This document shows positions 21,862-32,888 of a stretch of DNA of 64,000 nucleotides, piece by piece. The translations under genes were made by a program, and so were the position numbers. How positions within the stretch are numbered: position 1 is the first letter of the stretch; each line of letters begins with the position of its first letter. Origin of the DNA: Tenodera sinensis (taxonomy: Eukaryota; Arthropoda; Insecta; Mantodea; Mantidae); assembly GCA_030765045.1 (NCBI GenBank), contig CM060962.1, positions 211,695,136 through 211,759,135 on the forward strand. Direction: 5' to 3'. The notes beneath the pieces were generated by a model that saw only the letters and a list, made by a program, of their open reading frames with translations, was not told the DNA's origin and ran no database searches.

Positions 21862-22567
21862 AATCTGATGTGTTGCACTCACATGACCTCTATTCTTGTA
21901 CTAACCATTCTTACAAACTCTTATTCCTATATTTTTTTCATGTTAGTAGAGATAAACATTTGCAGAAATTATTGCTTATTTTCTTGTAGGTGCAAGGGGA
22001 ATATGAGAATACAGTAGGCTTTGAGTGATAGTCATATGTTTTAAAGCTTTGAGATTCTCTTCTCTTTGCATCGCTAAGATATAAAAACAGGAATAACGAT
22101 CTTGCATTTGACGAAAGTTTAAGTATTCCAAAACTCACACAAATAACAAGGAATATCTCCTAAATAGTTGACTCTACAAAAAAATTTATTTGGACATAAA
22201 TTGTGTGTTACAACATCTACATTTTTAGTCCAGTAAGATTTATGGTTTACCAATTATGCAAAAGTCATCCAAAGTAAAGAGGAGTACATAAGCTATAGCC
22301 AAAAAATTCAAAATATACATTTCATTTGCCATAAAAATATCTCAAACGTATGACACTTTAATAAAAATCATTAGTCATTTTTGAGAAAATCAAAATTTTC
22401 CACGTAAAGGGTAGTTTAGGGTAGAGGAATTTTCTTCAAAATCTTTGTGTTGCATCCTTGAAAGACAAACTTAAATACCAAATTTGGCTTTTAACCAACT
22501 TTTCGTTTTTGAGTTATCCTGTCCACAGCCTGACAGACACACACACTGATGCACACACTGATGCACG

Positions 22568-22628
<61 letters not shown>

Positions 22629-22760
22629 AGACATACATTCACACACACAGAGCTTTTTCTAAAAATGCTTTTTCTTTATTCAGGTGGCTTCAAAACATAT
22701 TTCCAGTGAAATCTTGACATCAAATCTCTACTAGCTATACATAGTAGAGAAAGTAAAAAT
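21862..22760 (+). repeat. R900 repeat, full-length copy 1
   Basis: A ~900-bp non-coding unit starting AATCTGATGTGTTGCACTC and ending GTAGAGAAAGTAAAAATG. The same start, end and interior occur at 28,672-29,580 (+) and 47,632-48,528 (-), with partial copies elsewhere. Shared interior landmarks include TTTCCACGTAAAGGGTAGTTTAGGG, then GAGTTATCCTGTCCACAGCC followed by a microsatellite (here CA, 22,566-22,622), then CTTCAAAACATATTTCCAGTG. No protein is encoded. A near-terminal ACTTTCTCTACT/AGTAGAGAAAGT inverted pair is clear when copies are compared. Class unknown. Confidence 0.85.
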
Positions 22761-22794
22761 GAGTAAAATTCCTTTCATTGAACATCTGTCAGCA

Positions 22795-23810
22795 ACACAT
22801 TTACATGTTCACTTCTACTTGCTTTTGAACATACAATTCATACAATATATATACATATGAAGTTGAAAACCCCAAGCACTGGTTGATGAATGGGCATGAA
22901 AATTGGCACATCTATAATTTTCATGGTGATGGTTTTTGTGCCATCCATTTTACTCCACAATGTGTTAAATTTACATGATTTTCTCCAATCCCTTTTCTTT
23001 TACATTACACAGTCACATGTCTTCTCTACCCACTCTTCTACAAACAACTCATATAATTTGCTATATGTTTGAAGTAGAAATGCAACATATTACATTGACA
23101 TGATTTTCTCTACTCGCTTTTATTTTAGAAAACACAATCTTCCTTGTTTTTCTACTCCCTCTCTTACAAACAATTAGTACAATTTCCTGCATGTTTGAAA
23201 TAGAAATACAACATATACATTCAACAGTTTTCTCTACTTACTTTTATTTTTCAAAACACACATTTCTTTTTCTATTCCCTCCTCTACATACAGCTCATAC
23301 AGCTTTCTTTCTTTATATCTGAAATAGTAATGCAATTTATAACATTCATATGGTGTTATCTACTCACTATTCTTTTACTGACACATTCACATGTTCCTCT
23401 GTACTTGGTCTTCAACGTACAAATCATACAATTTTCTATGTGATTGAAAGACGAATGCCTTGTATTACATTCATACTGTTTCCTCTACTCACTTTTATTT
23501 TACATTCACGTTCTTCTCCACTTGCTCATCAGCATACAATTCTTACAATTTTTGATGATTGAGATAGAAATGCAACATATTACATTCACACTGTTTTCTT
23601 TACTCACATTTCTGTTAGAAAACATAATCTCATCTCTTTCTCTACTTCCTCTGCTACAAAAAATTAATACAGCTATCTATATGATGGAAATAGAAATGCA
23701 ATGTATTATATTAACATGGCTTCCTCTACTTGCTTGTCTATTACATAACATGTTCACATGCTCTCCATTCGTTCTTCAACATACAATTCACACAATCTGA
23801 ATATATAGAA
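22795..23810 (+). repeat. Diverged ~115-130-bp satellite array
   Basis: The phrase GAAATAGAAATGCAACATATTACATTCACATG, with variants, returns at about 23,069, 23,199, 23,322, 23,445, 23,560 and 23,688. Each is followed by TTTTCTCTACTCACTTTTATTTTA and CTCTTCTACAnACAATTCATACAATTT. Spacing is 115-130 bp and divergence high. The array lies between one R900 copy and the start of the next, and its monomer resembles the R900 5' end (TAGAAATCTGATGTGTTGCACTCATATGACTTTCTCTACT). Confidence 0.85.
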
Positions 23811-24056
23811 ATCTGATGTGTTGCACTCATATGACTTTCTCTACTAATGTACAAACTATTCTTAAAGATGCTTATTCCTCTATTTCATGTTAATTGATAT
23901 AAACATTTTCAGAACTTACTACTAATTTTCATGTAGATGCCAGAGGAATTTGGGAATAAGTGGGTTTTAAGTGTTAGACATTTTAAATCTGGTCACTATG
24001 TGATGCCTTTAAAATTACATTATCTTTGCATGGCCAAGAGATAATAAATATAACCC
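23811..24056 (+). repeat. R900 repeat, 5' partial copy
   Basis: Starts AATCTGATGTGTTGCACTCATATGACTTTCTCTACT and follows R900 to about ...GCATGGCCAAGAGATAATAAATATAAC, then diverges into unrelated sequence. It joins directly to the last satellite monomer. Confidence 0.8.
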
Positions 24057-24989
24057 CATCACTGAGTTACATGTGCACTGCTTATTCTTAATATCATCAA
24101 ATATATCATGATTTTGGCTATGAGAACACGCAATCACTTTGACTGTTTCTACTGCAAAGGATTTCCTAAAGATTAAAGTTAAAACTAGTTCATTTTTTAC
24201 AAGGCATTATGAAAGGTCTTGGTACATAAAAGTAAATGAATAGTAGGAACAGCTGAAAACAGCATTATAATAAATAATAAACACCAATTAAACTTAAAAT
24301 GAAACAGTCATGTATTTGGTTCAATAGTAATTCCTCAAAGTACAATGTGCTGATGGACAGCTCCCAAAATATATATTTAATTACGTTACTACAGATTTTT
24401 ACATTCATAATTGAATGTAACCAAAAATGTCATAGCTATGACATATAGCTTGTGGAAACCACCTTCAAGTGCTCCCATTGGGGAAAAAAAAGAAAAGAAT
24501 TATCAAAATAATACATTTTATTTTAAAAAAGCCTGGGGTATTTTTTATGATATTTTTATCATACCTTTACTTTTATAAATAGCTACCAACAAACTATTTA
24601 TAACATTTTAAGTCAGGCACCCCATGTCTTTGTACAATAAAATGTATTACTTTGATAATATAACCCTTATTTTAAATGTATCAAAAAATTTTGAATTGTA
24701 ATGAACCAGTGACTTTGTATTGCTATAGAACAAACTTTCATACTTAAAAATTATTTTCTACCTTTTAGTCCTGTTTGTTATTAAAGCATGCTTTTAGTTT
24801 TTTGAAACTATAATTTATTTTTAATTTATTAGACTCAAATTTTTCTACTCAAATTAGTTTTTCAACATTTTTAATTTAAATCTTTTCAAATATTCTAAAT
24901 TCAAAATAGCTTCTAAATTTTTGTTTTCAAATCACTTTTCTGAAACAGTATTAGATTAAAATTACTGTTTTAACTACACTAATCAGTTG
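24057..24989. other. No recognisable feature
   Basis: Very AT-rich with many homopolymer runs; nothing supported. Confidence 0.5.
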
Positions 24990-25256
24990 CTTTGGATTTC
25001 TTGGCCCTGGGTAAACTTTGATCCACAACCCTTCCCCCAAAATCTCATGTTCCTCTCCGGTCCTCTCTCTGGGCATCTCTATCTTTCAATATTTTTAAGT
25101 GATTTAATTCCTTTGTCCAGTGTAACTTGTGTCGGTTTCTAAACTACCAGCTATTGTGGGTGTCTTGGTCTTGGTTAAAATCTGGTCCGTGATCGTTCCC
25201 GCATGTCTCATGTCCCTCTCAGGTCCTCTCTCCAGACATCTACATCATCCAATATA
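24990..25256. repeat. Imperfect tandem duplication, ~164-bp period
   Basis: TCTCATGTTCCTCTCCGGTC... at 25,043 and TCTCATGTCCCTCTCAGGTC... at 25,207 are diverged copies of one segment ending ATCTTTCAATAT / CATCATCCAATAT. Preceding bases (TTTCTTGGCCCTGGGTAAA, GTGTCTTGGTCTTGGTTAAA) also match. Confidence 0.65.
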
Positions 25257-25304
25257 GAATAAATGTGTATTTATTTAATTAAAGCAATTTTAAGGATGCA
25301 TGTA

Positions 25305-26617
25305 CGAGGTGCATCCAGAAAGTAAGTCCCGATCGCGTCCAGAGATGGCACCACTAGTCGGATAGGAATGCGTGTGCACAAGAGAAGAGAGGAAGTATAT
25401 GGTAACATTGTAGTAAAGTTTCAGTTTTGTGACGGCAGTGGTTACTGCTCTGTGCTAGGGGAAAATGGCTGCTCCAATATTGTCTCCTGCCAAATGCGAG
25501 GTTCGTGTAGTCATCCGATTTTTGCCTGCTCGAAAGCAATCTCCAGGAGAGATCCATCATCAATTGTGTCACATGTATGAACAGGACATTATGTGTGACA
25601 GTATGATAAGACAATGGAGCAGGCAATTCACGGAAGGAAGAACCAATATTCACGACAAAGACCGTAATGGCTGACTGTCCCTGGTGATGCCAGAAGTGTT
25701 GGAAAGTGTGCAGAACCAGTGCTTCACAATTTCAGAACTCTCATCAGTTTCCCCAGATGTCTTGCTAGCTTTTGCATGAAATTGTCTCCCGGTGGCTTGG
25801 TTTTCACAAAGTGTGTGCAAGATGGGTGACTAGACAACTGACAGAGGAACACAAAACCAAATGTCTGGCCACAGCATTGACATTCCTACAACGATACGCA
25901 GCAGAAGGTGACCAGTTTCTCGACAATATTGTCACTGGGGACGAAACATTGGTGGCGCATGCCACACCAGAGACAAAACAACAATCAATGCATTGGCGGC
26001 ATAGTGGTTCACCTGTGAAGACCAAATTCAAGCAGACAATCTCTGTCAAAACAATCAATTGCACTGTTTTCTGGGATCGATGTGGTGTCCTCTTGTGCGG
26101 CTTTTTACTGCAAGGGGAGACTGTAAATGCTGATTGATATTGCCAGAGCTTGCATAAACTCAGGCGGGCAATCCAGAACAAGAGACGTGGAATGTTTACA
26201 AGAGGCATTACGCTTGTGCATGACAATGCAAAACCCCATACAGTCAACGCCACACGTAATGTGTTGAATACGTTTGGATGGGAGGTCTTTGAACATCCAC
26301 CCTACAGCTTCGACCTTGCTCCAAGTGACTTTCATCTCTTCCATCTCATGAAGCGTTTTCTGGCAGGAAAATGTTTTCACAGTGATACTGAGGTGCAGAA
26401 TGAGGTGACTTCGTGCCTATGGACATTGGCGGCAGAAACCTATGACTTGGGCATACAATTAATGGTGCACTGTTACGATAAATGCCTCAGCAATGGTGGT
26501 GACTATGTTGAAAAGTAGCCATTGAGTCTATGTAATAATTCCAATAAATATTTCTTATTTAGTGATGTTTTTGCTGTCCTTATCGGTCATTGGGACTTAC
26601 TTTCTGGATGCACCTCG
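25305..26617 (+). mobile_element. Mariner element copy 1, full length with intact termini
   Basis: 1,313 bp with identical 26-bp terminal inverted repeats beginning CGAGGTGCATCCAGAAAGTA, at 25,305-25,330 and 26,592-26,617. Both are flanked by the TA target duplication (25,303-25,304; 26,618-26,619). Length and ends are as expected for a mariner. An internally deleted relative lies at 42,415-43,215. Confidence 0.95.
25465..26518 (+). pseudogene. Mariner transposase (D34D), inactivated
   Basis: ATG at 25,465: MAAPILSPAKCEVRVVIRFL, then EIHHQLCHMYEQDIMCDSMIRQWSRQF, the paired helix-turn-helix DNA-binding half. A stop at 25,672 and a frameshift before 25,772 follow. The frame resumes HEIVSRWLGFHKVCARWVTRQLT, then NIVTGDETLV (first catalytic Asp). 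A TGA lies at 26,135-26,137. Then come TLVHDNAKPHTVNATRNVLN (second Asp), PPYSFDLAPSDFHLFHLMK (third Asp, 34 residues later) and NGGDYVEK with a stop at 26,516-26,518. The final motif is the normal mariner C-terminus, so length is complete; at least one frameshift and two stops make it non-functional. Confidence 0.9.
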
Positions 26618-26659
26618 TAGAAAAATGCCTTAGTGACATCTAAAAAGTCATTGTACTAT

Positions 26660-27165
26660 TTTGAATAAATTTAGCTTAGTCTTTCTTTGTCCTGATGATC
26701 CTGGTCAGGACATTAGAACAAAGTCATTATATTATTGTATTGCCATTGGTTCTTGACATGAAAATTGCAAATTTTCAAGTCAATCAGATTGCTCTAATCT
26801 GATGAAAATTACGTTGAAAGATTCTGTTACATTGATAAATTTAGCTACATCAAATTTGAACTGATGATCCTGGTCAGGACATTAGGACCAAGTCATGATA
26901 TTATTATATTGCCATTGGTCCTTGACATGAAAATTGCAAATTTTCAAGTCAATCAGATGACTCTAATTTGATGAAAATTACATCAAAAGATTCCATTACA
27001 TTGGTAAATTTAGCTTAGTCATCACTTTTATCCTGATGATCCTGGTCAGGATACTAAGACAAAGTCACAGCATTATTATATTGTCATTAGCCCTTGACAA
27101 AATTTCAAGTCAATCAGACAATGCTAAGTTGGTGAAAATTACGTTGAAAGATTCTATTGTCTGCC
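26660..27165. repeat. Three tandem copies of a ~170-bp unit
   Basis: CTGATGATCCTGGTCAGGA recurs at 26,692, 26,861 and 27,033. Each copy continues ATTATATTGCCATTGG..CTTGACATGAAAATTGC and TTTTCAAGTCAATCAGA; the third is shortened. It starts ~40 bp after the mariner. Confidence 0.9.
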
Positions 27166-27229
27166 CTCCTGCCTACCTGTATACATACATACAGGCATGC
27201 ATAATCTATCTGCCTCCATGCCTCCATAC

Positions 27230-27420
27230 ACAGAGACATACACAGACACATGCACACACACAGGGATATGCACACACACAGAGATACACATGCACCCACC
27301 CACACACAGGGATATGCACACACACAGAGATACACATGCATCCACCCACACACACAAACACACGCATGCACCTACCCACACACACAGAGATATGCACACA
27401 CCCACATACCCACCTTAGTT
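27230..27420. repeat. CA-rich minisatellite
   Basis: A ~48-bp unit (CACAGGGATATGCACACACA, CAGAGATACACATGCACCCA) is repeated twice from about 27,256 and then degenerates. Frames across it are artefacts. Confidence 0.85.
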
Positions 27421-27489
27421 TTCATTAGCATTTTAATATATTCTATGTTCTGATTATTTTTGCTCTTCACAATAAGTTTGTGTGATGTT

Positions 27490-28290
27490 GGATTAGCCAC
27501 AGTGAATATGATGCACCTGACACCAAGTGACTGGGCTCATCTGGGGGGAAAGGCCTTATATCAAGGATGTTGAGGATGATGCAGATTACAAATTCAGCAT
27601 CTACACCAATGGGAGCAAAACAGGAGAAAAGATTGGAGCCGCAGGGGTCATTGTCCAAAACAACACACTGACCCAGCAGCTGAAGTATAGGCTTAGAAGG
27701 AGATGATTGAAGAACTAGGCAGAACACTCTGCAGAATATTCTGAAAGCTCTACAGGAGCTTCAAAACTTCAATAACATACCCAAACAGGAAAAACCTGCA
27801 GCTATATATTCAGACAGCGAGGTATTGAAGAACAACAGGAAACATAACTCGTTTAGTGGAGGACACACTATAAATCCTAAAATATCTCAAGAGGAACCAA
27901 TGGACAGTACATTTTCAATAGGTTAAAGCTCACACAGGTAATCCTGGGAATGAACTGATTGACAAAATGGCAAAAACAATGAAGTACTACTGATAGCATA
28001 CTCTAAAATTCCCAGATCTACAACTAAAACTGAAATACAAGAAAAAGGATACTAACAGTGGCAGAATAGGTGGAATAGCACAAATAAAGGAACCCACTGC
28101 AAATATTTCTTCCCATCAATAAAAGATACATTCAAGAAAAAATTACTCATTGCACCAAATTTCACGGCTATTGTATCGGGACACAAGAAAACCAATGCTT
28201 ACTTGCATAGATTTCACTTAATAGATAATCCCAAATGTCAGTGCAATAGTCCACAACAAACGTATATCATCTGATATATGAATGTAGACT
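27490..28290 (+). pseudogene. I-type LINE RNase H domain, decayed
   Basis: DADYKFSIYTNGSKTGEKIGAAG (27,570 on) is the first RNase H block, with the catalytic Asp of YTDGS changed to Asn. QAEHSA, after a frameshift, is the catalytic Glu block. PAAIYSDSEVLKNN is the third (catalytic Asp). VKAHTGNPGNELIDKMAK (about 27,927) is the last block with catalytic His/Asp. LIDNPKCQCNSPQQ at 28,220 begins the zinc-knuckle C-terminus. Stops and at least two frameshifts occur. Such RNase H domains are found in I/Loner-type non-LTR elements and remove the RNA template strand. Confidence 0.8.
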
Positions 28291-28640
28291 TTTAAGGCAA
28301 AAAAAGATTTGTACTCATTACAGATATACAATAAAAATCTCTGTGATATTCCTCTAACCATCCACCACATCCTTATAGATTGCCCACAATACAGCAGATA
28401 TAGACAGAAAGCCAGCATTTCCAGTCTTCATCATGCAGTCAATACACCGAATATGATCAGCAAGACTCTACAGTTTATGAAGAACATAAAACTTTCAAAT
28501 TTACTGTAAATGTCAACATAATGTAATATATGTACATATAATTGTAAATTAATATCCACAATGTATTACTATGTATGGTCGCGTTAAGACCATGCTGTCA
28601 AAACGACCTTAAATAAATATTTACCAAAAAAAAAAAAAAT
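28291..28640 (+). pseudogene. I-type LINE C-terminus and 3' end
   Basis: NKNLCDIPLTIHHILIDCPQYSRYR is the C..H...C zinc-knuckle end of I-like elements, followed by SKTLQFMKNIKLSNLL and a stop at 28,507-28,509. The 3' UTR (GTATGGTCGCGTTAAGACCATGC, TTAAATAAATATTTACC) ends in an A/TAAA-rich tail to about 28,670. The preceding text already contains a zinc-knuckle start (CQCNSPQQ), so two related LINE ends may be joined here. Confidence 0.7.
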
Positions 28641-28671
28641 AAATAAATAAAATAAAATAAAAAAAATAAAA

Positions 28672-29580
28672 ATCTGATGTGTTGCACTCACATACCAACC
28701 ATTCTTACAAACTCTTATTACTACATCTTCTTCATGTTAGTTGAGATAAACATTCGTACAAATTATCTTATTGTTTATTTCCTTGTAGGTGCAACGGGAA
28801 TGTTAGAATACAGTAAGCTTTGAGCGATAGTCAAATGTTTTAAAGCTTTGAGATCCCGCTCTCTTTGCACACTTAACATATATAAAAGTGAACAACGACG
28901 TTCCATTTCATGAAAGTTTTAAGTTTTCCAAAACTGACACAAACAACAAGGAATATCTCTGAAATGGTTCACTCTACAGAAAAGATTATTTAGACATAAA
29001 TTATGTGTTTTAGCGAGATCTACATTTTTTGTATAGTAAAATTTGGTTTATATTATGGTTTACGAGTTATTCAAAAGTCATCCAGAGTGAACAGAACTAC
29101 ATAGGCTATAGTCAGAAAATTCAAAATATACATTTAATTTATCATACAAATATCTTAAACATATGGCATTTTAATCAAAATCATTAGAGCCATTTTCAAG
29201 AAAATCAAAATTTTCGAAAAATTTTCCATGTAAAGGGTAGTTTAGGATGGGGCTATTTTCTTCAAAATCTTTGTGTCACATCCTTGAAAGACATTAAAGT
29301 TAAATACCAACTTTTGTTTTTGACTGAATTTTCGTTTTTGAGTTATGCTGTCCACAGACTGACAGGCATACAGATTGACACACACACACATATGCACACG
29401 CACACGTGCACACGCACACATGCACACACACACATGCATGCCCGCACAGGCCTTTTTCTAAAAATGCTTTGTTTTTGGGTTCAGGGGGTCTCAAAACATA
29501 TATTTCCGGTGAAATCTCGATATCGAATTTTTGGGTGGAATACAATACTTCTTTCTACTTACAGTAGAGAAAGTAAAAAT
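28672..29580 (+). repeat. R900 repeat, full-length copy 2
   Basis: Same start (AATCTGATGTGTTGCACTCAC) and end (AGTAGAGAAAGTAAAAATG) as copy 1, colinear throughout. Its internal microsatellite (29,378-29,450) is ACACATGCACACGCACACGT-type CA-rich. It begins immediately after the A-rich tail of the LINE. Confidence 0.88.
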
Positions 29581-29864
29581 GGAAGAACTTGGCCAGCTAT
29601 GACCTAGCAGCTCATAACTCAACACTTGCCACAATTCTGCAAATATATCCACACAATTAGTTTGTAAATATGTAAATATATATACATACTCTTGTTAAAC
29701 TAGAAGGAAAAAAGTACATTAGGGGTAGAACTTTAGAAATAACATTGATAAACTACGCATTTAAGAAATACATTATGTGATTTTAAATAATGATAAATGA
29801 TGTAAACAATGCATGTAATATTACTCTGTAATGGGGCATGCTGATATAATAGAATTAAAAAGAA
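29581..29864. other. No recognisable feature
   Basis: AT-rich spacer. Confidence 0.5.
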
Positions 29865-29996
29865 AACACACACATACACACCCATCCACCCACATGCCCA
29901 CCCCACTCATTCACACACACCTACATACACCCCACTCACTCCCCCACACCTCCCACACACTCACCCATCCATTCCCACCCCACCCCCCACACACAG
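29865..29996. repeat. C/CA-rich low-complexity tract
   Basis: CACACATACACACCCATCCACCC... through CCACCCCACCCCCCACACACA. Confidence 0.9.
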
Positions 29997-29999
29997 GTG

Positions 30000-31080
30000 A
30001 AGTTAATAAAAAGCATGTTAAAAAGGGGTTTAATGATAGGGAATTTTATTTAGTCAGGAAAAATTCCAGTCTTTAATGGCTCATAGCACAAATAACTCAG
30101 GGGAGTGCTAATTTGGGATGACCATGCTTTTAAGATATTTAATGTTATTTCATCATAAGCAGAGGAATTCTTTGTTTTAAAGGAATTAATAATTTTATTT
30201 ATTTCTGTGGGTGTTGTCAAACTAGTTATAAATTCAGGTAATACTTCTGTGAAACTTGATCTTAGAAATTCTAGGTCTGCCTCTTAACTTCTGAAGTTAA
30301 CAGTTAAATTGTTAATTGCATCCAAGAGAATGTGTTAATTTCCACAACTCCCTGGGATTTGTTAATTTTTTTGATTTTGATTGTGTCATGTCATTTTGTA
30401 ATGAACGTTTACCTGCTTCTTTTTTTATTATATTCATTCCAAGTAATATTTATTTTGTTGTCAGTGTGTTTGGTTAGTTCATTATAATGCAATATTTTTG
30501 CTGCTTTTATTACCCTTTTTAGAATTTTGCAATATGTTTTGAAATAGTATTTTAATCTTAAGTTATTACCAATTCTTACTTGCTGATATAATTCTCTTTT
30601 ATGCTTGCAGGAGGTCGTTATACCTAAAGTGATCCAGACATTGTCTCTTTTGAAGTTAGATATTTTGTTAAATTTGACTGGGAAGCAAGATTCAAAGGGG
30701 GTTTTGAAACATTGTATTATATTTATTGTTGGTCCCATTCGTTTGGTAAGTTTGATTCCATGATCCAAGTTTAAGTTTTTTGCTAAACTCATTCACAGTA
30801 TTTTAATTTCTTTCTTACATATTTAGATTTGAGATTTAAAATTATCTTTTTAATGCATAGAACTTGAGCACCATGATCTAATAGACCAGTAGTTCTTGAT
30901 GAGATACTGCTTACTTAATTCTATCTGAACTTACAAACATATTATCTATAGCAGTGGAACAACTACTTTGGATTCTTGTTGGAAAGTTGTGTGACGTGCT
31001 TTGTTGCAAATAAAGAGCTGAGTTGTTCCCTTTGAAGGCTAGATTTCAGATATTCAACATTTATATCACCACATAGTGCA
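30000..31080 (-). pseudogene. Jockey-type LINE, antisense: endonuclease end to RT start
   Basis: Read on the minus strand: GDINVEYLKSSLQREQL (about 31,070, catalytic GD.N), TIDNMFVSS and LLDHGAQVL (SDH block with S changed). Then FKTPFESCFPVKFNKI, VWITLGITTSCKHKRELY and YYKTYCKILKRVIKAAKILHYN (30,410-30,700). Then PEFITSLTTPTEI, KTKNSSAYDEITLNILK and PLKTGIFPD (30,100-30,250), the start of the reverse transcriptase. Stops and frameshifts are numerous. It belongs to the same broad clade as the element at 13,391 but is older. Confidence 0.75.
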
Positions 31081-31092
31081 TTTTTCAAAAAT

Positions 31093-31195
31093 GTTGATTT
31101 TATAAAAAATGGCTCTAACAATTTTTATTAAAATACATTATTTTTAATATATTTTTATGACAAATGAAATGTGTATCTTGAATTTTCTGGGAATG
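31093..31195 (-). repeat. R900 repeat, small internal fragment
   Basis: AATGGCTCTAACAATTTTTAT ... TTTTTATGACAAATGAAATG and TATCTTGAATTTTCTGG match the antisense R900 interior (compare 47,985-48,066). Confidence 0.75.
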
Positions 31196-31899
31196 CCCTC
31201 AGAACTGAGATAAGAGAAACAATGCTGTAACTGAATCATAAACTTTGTGTACAGGATCTTTTAAAGCCAAATTTATAAGTTTATTAAAGCATGCCATGCC
31301 TGGACCCTATATGGCACCATTTCATTTTTACTTCCACTCATTCCCCTTTTTCTTCTTGTGATTGTCACTTGCATTGTGTTTTATACAAGAATCATAGGGC
31401 TTCCAATCCAATGTAGTATCACAAGATTAACACATTACTATCTTTTGACCTGCATCAAACAAGTGATACTCCTCACATTTGAACTCCTCTGCATGATCAA
31501 AATGTGTAGTTATTTTCAGCATTTTCAAAGCAAAATATGCATGAACTTATTGTACGAGTCTAAGCTCTGTGTATTTGCGGAGTGCAGGGAAAGCAGTAGA
31601 GAGGGGAGAACTATGATGTGTTGCCTCCAGCACATTGCTGCAGTGATAGTGCTGTAGCATTTTAGGTATATTATTCTATGCACTTATTGAACAATCACAT
31701 AGTCCACTGGTTATTTGTCAACCTATGTACCTTCCCTGCCTTCTCATATATCTTTCCTGGTTATTGCAAGCATAGTTGCCTTCCTACCAGCCACATGGAG
31801 CTGGGCTGGGCTCTTGACCTCTCTTCTGACTTTCTATGTAGTGGAAAGAGAAACACACCTGGTTTTATTCTTGAAATAAATCTTTTAACATCAGTTTCA
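31196..31899. other. No recognisable feature
   Basis: Two open stretches on the + strand (31,358-31,657; 31,678-31,965) show no family signature. Confidence 0.45.
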
Positions 31900-32017
31900 C
31901 GTAAACATTGCAATAAATTATTAATTTTGTGGTATATTGTAAATAAATGTTCCTTTTACGTGTAAATATCACAATAAATGATTAATTTTGTGGTAAATCA
32001 TAAATAAACATTAACTT
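31900..32017. repeat. ~59-bp tandem duplication
   Basis: CGTAAACATTGCAATAAATT...TTAATTTTGTGGTATATTGT and CGTGTAAATATCACAATAAATG...TTAATTTTGTGGTAAATC are adjacent diverged copies. Confidence 0.75.
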
Positions 32018-32613
32018 CAAGAATTGAACTAAAATGTTTAATTACTTGCAGGCATAAATATTAGTGATTATACAGAATATAGCTATGAAATTAATTCTGA
32101 AACCTTCTTATTGCATATTAACAAATTTTGTATTTTTGCAATCCACCAAAAAATTGTGTCCCTACCGAGGACAGTGAAATCTTTGTTGTTTCTCCCAACA
32201 TAACACTTCACTTCAGCCCAAATTAATTTAATTAGTTTAAAATGGCAATCATAAGAGAGAAGCTAATCTATTTTGTGACCATGTTCTGCAGCAATGCCAT
32301 CGACTGCATAATATTTTAATTGGGATAGGTATCTAGACCAAATACAGCTTTATTTGGTTCCCAAGTACATTCAGTTTTTCATTTGGCTGTGCTACCTTTG
32401 CCACTATTTTTGGATATAGTTAAATATTCATTAAAGGGCTAGACAATTGCAAATGCTCACAACACAAACAACAGACTCAGACACATGTAAATACAAGGCA
32501 AATAACCATACAAATAGAGTGATGAAAGCAAACTTGTCAACATACAGGCAATCTCTTAACTGATGCAAGCATGTAAGCTGGAGCTAAAGAAAGGCATTGT
32601 TTATACTGAAATG
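32018..32613. other. No recognisable feature
   Basis: AT-rich; nothing supported. Confidence 0.5.
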
Positions 32614-32627
32614 ACAGCAGAGATAAG

Positions 32628-32874
32628 TTGTTGTTGTTGTAGTGTTTAACGCCCGCTTTTACTACTACGGCACCGCAGGCGGTGACACTGATGACACATG
32701 GAATGAAGATGGAGCACCGGTGGAATGAGATGGCGGGGGAAACCGGAGAACCCGGAGAAAACCCGCCCTGATGCCGCTTCGTCCACCACGAATACTACAT
32801 GTGAGTCCCTGGGATCGAACCCGGGCCGCCTAGGTGGTAGGCGAGCGCGCTAACCGCTCGGCCACGGTGCCGCC
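32628..32874 (-). repeat. SINE-A, short-tail variant, young copy with 14-bp TSD
   Basis: On the minus strand: GGCGGCACCGTGGCCGAGCG head, TTAGCGCGCTCGCCTACC, perfect B box GGTTCGATCCC, body GTGGACGAAGCGGCATCAGG, short module AAAGCGGGCGTTAAACACTAC and a (CAA)n tail at 32,628-32,640. ACAGCAGAGATAAG is duplicated at 32,614-32,627 and 32,875-32,888. Its CpG-rich, undecayed sequence and perfect duplication mark it as one of the youngest insertions here. Internal boxes would drive RNA polymerase III. Confidence 0.95.
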
Positions 32875-32888
32875 ACAGCAGAGATAAG

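Noticed and set aside
27036..27453. His/Thr- and Cys/Val-rich frames
   Set aside because: Translations of CA-rich minisatellite sequence.
31358..31965. Two adjacent open frames of 99 and 95 codons
   Set aside because: Cys/Leu/Phe-rich translations without recognisable domains; consistent with chance.
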